From assembly GCA_016793645.1 (NCBI GenBank), contig JAEUHD010000156.1, positions 1 to 37,165 of the forward strand: a stretch of DNA of 37,165 nucleotides, in the 5' to 3' direction. Of the stretch, positions 32,594-37,165 are shown piece by piece. The notes below the pieces were generated by a model. That model saw nothing but the letters and a program-made list of their open reading frames with translations. It ran no database searches and had not been told where the DNA came from. The stretch is from Verrucomicrobiales bacterium. Lineage in GTDB: Bacteria > Verrucomicrobiota > Verrucomicrobiia > Limisphaerales > UBA9464. How positions within the stretch are numbered: the stretch's first letter is position 1; every line of letters begins with the position of its first letter. The position numbers and the translations under genes were made by a program.

Positions 32594-34431
32594 CGTTCCC
32601 AGAGGCGATCCCACAATCCGGAGGCCCGCTCGATGCGACGGTACACCGCGTCTCGAAACACGGACTCGCGGCTCCAGAGGACGGCCCGTCGCCGGGCGCG
32701 GGTGAGTCCGGTGTACACCAGTTCCCGGGTCACCACGCGGGAGGGCCGCTCCGGCAGCACCAGCAGCACCTCGTCAAACTCCGAGCCCTGGCTCTTGTGC
32801 ACCGTGAGGGCGAAGGCCGTTTCGTGGGGCGGGAGGCGCGCGGGGGACACCCGTCGCGGCGTTCCGTCCGGATCCGAGAACCAGACGGCGAGGCGCCCCT
32901 CCGGATCCGGCAGCACCACTCCCAGATCGCCGTTGAAGAGTCCGGACTCCGGATCGTTGGCGGTGACGAGCACCTGCCGCCCCGCATACCAGGTTTCCCC
33001 GCGGATCCAGCCCGATTCCCGCAGCAGTTCCGTGATCACCTGGTTCATGCCCTCGACGCCGTAGGGACCTGCGCGGATTGCCGTGAGGATCCGAAAGCCG
33101 TCCATCGCCGCGAGCGCGCTCCGCGGATCGGTGGTCTGGAACAGGGGACCGAATCCGGCCAGGACCACGGAACGCAGGGCTTCCCGCAACCGGTCCCGGG
33201 CGGGAAGCGTCTGCCAGCAGGCGTCGTCACCCGCGGGCTTGGACGTGGTGGCTTCCTGGAGAACGGCAAGGGCGCCGGAAGCGTCGCCCGCATTGACGCA
33301 CCGGCTCGCCCGCTGGATGGCACTGCCCTCTCCAAATCGATGGCTGGCCTGCAGTTCAACGCAACGATCCGCGAGCGCGGGCACCCCAGGTTCCGCCTCC
33401 TGAACACGGATTCCCGTCGCCGCAAAAATCCCGTCGCACACGGCGGGGGAAAACCGGTTGCCGCCCCCGGCCGGGGCGAGGTCTCCCAACACGCTGCCGG
33501 CCTCCACGGCCGCGAGCTGGTTGCGGTCCCCGATGAGGATCAGCCGGGAGGTCCCCGGAAGCGCCGCCACCAGTTTGGTCATCAGGGCCAGGTCCACCAT
33601 GCTGGCCTCGTCCACGACCAGCACGTCCGCAGCGAGCGGATTCCGGGCGTCGAATCGCGGGACGCCGGTTTCCGGGTGAATCCGCAGGAGGCGGTGAATC
33701 GTTCGGACCTCGTCATCGAGGCCCGCCATCGCCGGCACGGTTTCCGCCAGCTCCTGCTTCGCATGGCGAATGGCCGACCGCAGCCGCGCCGCCGCCTTTC
33801 CGGTGGGTGCGGTCACGGACACCCGGAGCGCGGGTCCCTCCAACGCGAGCAGCAGGGCCAGGGCCCGGGACACCGTGCGGGTCTTGCCCGTCCCGGGTCC
33901 GCCGAGGAGGACGGTCAGGCGGTTCCGAAACGCGAGAAACGCCGCCACGGTCTGCCAGTCCGGCGTCTGCGGGCTCGTTCCGGGAAACAGCTTCGCCAAA
34001 AGGGTGGTGACGCGTTGGGGCACCTCCACGGAAATCGCGGGTTCGGCCGCCCGCACGCTGAGCATCGTGGCGAGGCGATGCTCGTAATCCCAGTAGCGCT
34101 GCCAGTAGAGCCGGGTGCCGTCGAGGATCAACGGCCGCCGCGAACCCGGATTTCCGACCACGGCCGGACATGCCTGGAGCGCGGGGATCCATTCGGCGAG
34201 GGACGGCGTCCGGCCGCGGTGTCCGGCGTCGTTCTCCACGACCTCGCCCGCGACCCGGACCAGGTCCAGACAGACCTCCCCCTCGCTCCGGCGTCGACTG
34301 ACCAAGGCGGCCGCCAGACGCAGCGCCGGATTCGGCGCGCCGGAGAGCCGCTCCATCAGGCCGGCAAACTCGGCGTCCAGACCGGCAAACGGGGGCGCCG
34401 CCAACAGGGATTCAACCTCCGAGGCATTCAT
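32587..34431 (-). CDS. recD: Exodeoxyribonuclease V alpha subunit (RecD)
   Basis: 614 residues, full length. The N-terminal domain (FAGLMERLSGAPNPALRLAAALVSRRR..GEVCLDL) matches RecD of RecBCD rather than RecD2. SF1B helicase motifs: GGPGTGKT (Walker A, near 33886-33910), VLVVDEASMVDLAL, ILIGDRNQL, and the C-terminal FALTVHKSQGSEFDEV and YTGLTRARRRAVLWS. RecD is the 5'-3' motor of the double-strand-break repair complex. Its ATG overlaps recB by ATGA. The stop (TAG, 32587-32589) lies inside a palindromic repeat. Confidence 0.95.
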   Translation of the reverse strand: MNASEVESLLAAPPFAGLDAEFAGLMERLSGAPNPALRLAAALVSRRRSEGEVCLDLVRVAGEVVENDAGHRGRTPSLAEWIPALQACPAVVGNPGSRRPLILDGTRLYWQRYWDYEHRLATMLSVRAAEPAISVEVPQRVTTLLAKLFPGTSPQTPDWQTVAAFLAFRNRLTVLLGGPGTGKTRTVSRALALLLALEGPALRVSVTAPTGKAAARLRSAIRHAKQELAETVPAMAGLDDEVRTIHRLLRIHPETGVPRFDARNPLAADVLVVDEASMVDLALMTKLVAALPGTSRLILIGDRNQLAAVEAGSVLGDLAPAGGGNRFSPAVCDGIFAATGIRVQEAEPGVPALADRCVELQASHRFGEGSAIQRASRCVNAGDASGALAVLQEATTSKPAGDDACWQTLPARDRLREALRSVVLAGFGPLFQTTDPRSALAAMDGFRILTAIRAGPYGVEGMNQVITELLRESGWIRGETWYAGRQVLVTANDPESGLFNGDLGVVLPDPEGRLAVWFSDPDGTPRRVSPARLPPHETAFALTVHKSQGSEFDEVLLVLPERPSRVVTRELVYTGLTRARRRAVLWSRESVFRDAVYRRIERASGLWDRLWERS

Positions 34432-37165
34432 GGCGCGGCCTCCAGAAGTTCCCCCTCGAGGGTTTCAATCAGCGCCCGCGGCGGACGATCCGCAAACACG
34501 CCGAGGCCCGGGCGTCCCGGTGTCACGCCCCGCACGAACACATACCGCACGCCTCCAAAGTCCCGGTCGTAGTCGTAGTCAGGAATCCGCGCCTTCAGCA
34601 GCCGGTGCAGGGCGAGGACGTAGAGGTGGTACTGAAGCCCGTAGTGCTCGGCGTTCATCTCCCGCGACAGGGCGCCGGCCGAGTACGCTTCGACGGAACT
34701 CCCCAGCCAGTTGGATTTCCAGTCCACCAGCCACCAGCGGCTCCCGGACCGGCACACCAAATCGATGAAGCCGCCGAGGACACCCCGAACCTCGGGAAAC
34801 ACCAGGCGCGACAGCGACGGCGCCAGCGCGGTACCCAATGCGCCCGGGGGCCCCGATGCAAAGGCCGCCGCCAGTCGGGCGGGCGAGAGGGACCGGAGCG
34901 GCAGCAGGAACTCCAGTTCGCGCCAACCGTCGGCCTGGGGAACGTCCCGAAGCGGACTTCCATCCAGCAATGGCGCCGCGAGCACGCGGCCCACCCACTC
35001 GCTCACCGGATCCCCCAGGGTCTCCTCCGGGAATCCATTGGACCGGAGACGATCGCGGACGCAGGCCCGTACCGCGGAGTCCGATGCCGCGAAGTCGAGC
35101 TGTTCGAGGATCTCGTGCAGACAGATTCCGGCGCGCGAGCCGCGAAATGCGTCGAGCGGACCCGCGACAAATTCGGGCGCCTCGGAATCCTGCCGGTCCG
35201 CGTCCGCGGATTCCTGTCCGGCCTGTTCCTCCGGGACACCGCGCACCAGGGCGCTGAAGCTCGACGGTCCCCAGTCCCGTCGAATCTCCCCCCGGAAAAC
35301 ACGGGCCGCCCCGAGTTTCGGTCCGTGGTCCGACGGCACCCATGGGGTTTCCCCCACCCGGGGCAGATCGTCCACGGCAATGCCCAGACCCGTCCAGCGA
35401 CCGGCGGCCTCGCGCTGTTCCGCCACCGTCTTCGCCTTCACCAACGCTTCAAGAGCCTCGGGCGCATCCGCCAGGGCGAGCGTGCGCACATCCGGGGGCG
35501 GGCACAGCAACCACGACCATGCGCGGCGTCCGGAATCGCCACCGGCGCTCCAGCCCACGTAACACCGGTGCCGGGCCCGGGTCAGGGCGACATACACAAG
35601 CCGGAGATTCTCCGCGAGCCGCTCTCCCACGGCCATGCGCCGATGGGACTCGAACTCGGGAGTTCCCACATCGTGGCACAGGGCATACTCCGCATCCGGG
35701 TCGTGGAACAGCACGTCGTCGCGGCCACCCGTTCCTCCACGTTTCAGCCCCTGGTCCACAGCCCGCCCGGGAAAGGGGCAAAACACCACGGGATACTCGA
35801 GTCCCTTGCTCCGGTGGATGGTGACCAACTGGACCGCCGCGGCATCGCGTTCCAGGCGCAACAGGGTCTCCTCGGCGCCCTTGGGTTCCGTCGCGGCGCG
35901 GGCGCGCTGTTCGGACAACCATCCCGCGAGGGCGTGCGGCGGGAGTCGTTGCACGGTGGCCGCCTGCTGCAGGAGTTCCCCAAGGTGGAGGTAGTTGGTG
36001 AGGCGACGCTCCCCCTCGGCGGTGGCGAGCAGACGCGCCCGCGTGTTCCGCGTCCGGAGCACGCTCTCCAACATCGCCAAAACCCCATCCCGCATCCATC
36101 GGTCGCGCCAACGTCCCAGCCGTTCCCGCCAGGCATCCCAATTGCCGTCATCCGCGCCGTCCCGCTGCGCCGCGAGTTCCTCCGGCCCGACGTGCACGAG
36201 CACCGTCAACAGGGCGGCCCGCCGTTGCGCATCCCCGGCGCCCTCGGACAAGGCGTCGAGCAACATCTGAAGGTCCTCGGCCTCCCGGGTCGCGAACACG
36301 CTTTCCTGGGTCTGGCGCACGCTGGGAACCCGGCGCTGCGCCAGTGCCTCGGCCACCGCCGCCGCCTGCTCGTGCTTGTCCACGAGCACGGCGAGGTCCC
36401 CTGGAGCCAGGGTTCGCCCGCCGATCCGGGCGCCTGACGACAACAACCGAACGATTTCCTCCGCCGTGGCCGCGGCCAGCCGCGCCGTCCACGCCGGCTC
36501 GCTTTTGAATCCCTCCGCCGCCGGATTCCAGAACCAGAAGCGCAGCGGCTCCGTGGAATCCCCGGGGATCTCGAGCGGCGTCGCGTCCGCACGCCCGGCG
36601 GCGGTCACCGGACGATAGTCGATCTCCGGAAGGGCAAAGGGACTCGGATGATCGCCAAACAATCGGTTGACCGCCCCGACGAGGGCGCCGGAGGACCTCC
36701 AGTTCTCACCAAGCGAATAGCAGCGGTCGGCCCGCGTTCGCGCCCTGAGATAGGCGAAGACGTCGGCACCCCGAAAACTGTAGATCGCCTGCTTGGGATC
36801 GCCGACCAGATACAGGTGCGTGCTCGGGCCGGTGAAGGCCCGTTGAAAGATGGACCACTGGAGCGGATCAGTGTCCTGGAATTCGTCGATCAGCGCCGCG
36901 CGGTACCGTTGCTGAAGCCCCTGCGCGAGGGCGCTCCCCTGCGGACCGCGCAAGGCGTCCGCCACCTGCCGCAGCAGGTCGTCAAACCCAAGGGTGTGGT
37001 CCCGGTCCTTGATCCGCAGCAGTTCCGCGGGGGCGCTGGACAGCAACGCATACCGCAGGGCCGCGGCCACGGGCTCCAGTCGCTCCTCCAAGGTTTGGCA
37101 GAGCCCAAAGAATCGATGGGACGGGACCGGACGCTTCGCCCGTTTGGAAGCTCCAGCGGACAGGG
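34428..37165 (-). CDS. recB: Exodeoxyribonuclease V beta subunit (RecB), 5'-truncated by window
   Basis: Partial: the frame stays open to the right edge, so the N-terminus with Walker A is outside the window. Visible UvrD-type motifs, in protein order: LIDEFQDTDPLQW (II), LVGDPKQAIYSFRGAD (III), LGENWRSSGALV (IV), VTIHRSKGLEYPVV (V), YVALTRARHRCYVG (VI). The C-terminal RecB nuclease domain is intact: GGFIDLV, WLVDWKSN and QYHLYVLALHRLL supply the metal-binding Asp, Asp, Lys and the QxxxY block. It should act as the 3'-5' helicase-nuclease of RecBCD. recC is expected further to the right but is not seen here. Confidence 0.95.
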   Translation of the reverse strand, partial: LSAGASKRAKRPVPSHRFFGLCQTLEERLEPVAAALRYALLSSAPAELLRIKDRDHTLGFDDLLRQVADALRGPQGSALAQGLQQRYRAALIDEFQDTDPLQWSIFQRAFTGPSTHLYLVGDPKQAIYSFRGADVFAYLRARTRADRCYSLGENWRSSGALVGAVNRLFGDHPSPFALPEIDYRPVTAAGRADATPLEIPGDSTEPLRFWFWNPAAEGFKSEPAWTARLAAATAEEIVRLLSSGARIGGRTLAPGDLAVLVDKHEQAAAVAEALAQRRVPSVRQTQESVFATREAEDLQMLLDALSEGAGDAQRRAALLTVLVHVGPEELAAQRDGADDGNWDAWRERLGRWRDRWMRDGVLAMLESVLRTRNTRARLLATAEGERRLTNYLHLGELLQQAATVQRLPPHALAGWLSEQRARAATEPKGAEETLLRLERDAAAVQLVTIHRSKGLEYPVVFCPFPGRAVDQGLKRGGTGGRDDVLFHDPDAEYALCHDVGTPEFESHRRMAVGERLAENLRLVYVALTRARHRCYVGWSAGGDSGRRAWSWLLCPPPDVRTLALADAPEALEALVKAKTVAEQREAAGRWTGLGIAVDDLPRVGETPWVPSDHGPKLGAARVFRGEIRRDWGPSSFSALVRGVPEEQAGQESADADRQDSEAPEFVAGPLDAFRGSRAGICLHEILEQLDFAASDSAVRACVRDRLRSNGFPEETLGDPVSEWVGRVLAAPLLDGSPLRDVPQADGWRELEFLLPLRSLSPARLAAAFASGPPGALGTALAPSLSRLVFPEVRGVLGGFIDLVCRSGSRWWLVDWKSNWLGSSVEAYSAGALSREMNAEHYGLQYHLYVLALHRLLKARIPDYDYDRDFGGVRYVFVRGVTPGRPGLGVFADRPPRALIETLEGELLEAAP

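Noticed and set aside
31882..34572. An 896-residue open frame on the plus strand opposite P460 and recD
   Set aside because: It crosses the gap and the repeats, has a low-complexity translation, and recD motifs are unambiguous on the other strand.
34605..36437. A 610-residue plus-strand frame opposite recB
   Set aside because: The RecB helicase and nuclease motifs lie on the minus strand over the same bases; the plus-strand translation has no domain.

Overview
The window is GC-rich (hand counts of single lines give about 63-65% in most genes) and almost fully coding. It looks like a chromosomal segment from a Verrucomicrobiota bacterium, probably of the Pedosphaerales/Limisphaerales type. 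This is inferred from the gene mix: two prepilin-like proteins of the G/A^FTL[IV]E type, an FG-GAP plus ASPIC/UnbV protein, a secreted RCC1/Ig mosaic with an 'ISWP...YRLEVSPSL' tail, a cytochrome P460-like protein, many genes without a clear Shine-Dalgarno, and short palindromic dispersed repeats. No rRNA, tRNA, CRISPR array, integrase or transposase was seen.

Layout. 1-444 is non-coding, repeat-like DNA. 445-4986 encodes an orphan one-module NRPS (C-A-T-C). 5113-8544 encodes a secreted RCC1/Ig-repeat protein and 8638-9210 encodes RluE. A hairpin separates RluE from a minus-strand pair (prepilin-like protein, then a Cys-containing single-TM protein, 9241-10773). 10869-16843 runs on the plus strand: a TPR/LysM lipoprotein, a translationally coupled trio (membrane-anchored unknown, ABC ATPase, large ABC permease), a small Sel1-repeat protein and a PAP2-type phosphatase. 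17042-22150 is an overlapping three-gene operon that looks like a type I secretion/tripartite exporter: ABC half-transporter, HlyD-like adaptor and TolC-like channel. The ABC subunit has lost the key residues of Walker A, Q-loop, Walker B and H-loop.

22165-28518 is on the minus strand: an FG-GAP/ASPIC protein, a LURP-one-like protein, a cyclase-family lipoprotein, and an operon made of a membrane protein, a prepilin-like protein, an ABC-2 ATPase and its permease. After a small plus-strand membrane protein come a JmjC/cupin-like protein (minus), an ABC-F ATPase (plus) whose start codon directly follows a 9-bp GC hairpin, and a P460-like cytochrome (minus). The right end holds recD and a recB that runs out of the window, read right to left. 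The recD stop codon lies inside a short palindromic dispersed repeat.

The most unusual item is the exporter operon with an apparently dead ATPase and what may be a dead C39-like domain (17042-22150). The NRPS, the hairpin before the ABC-F gene, and the prepilin gene embedded in an ABC-2 operon also deserve a second look.
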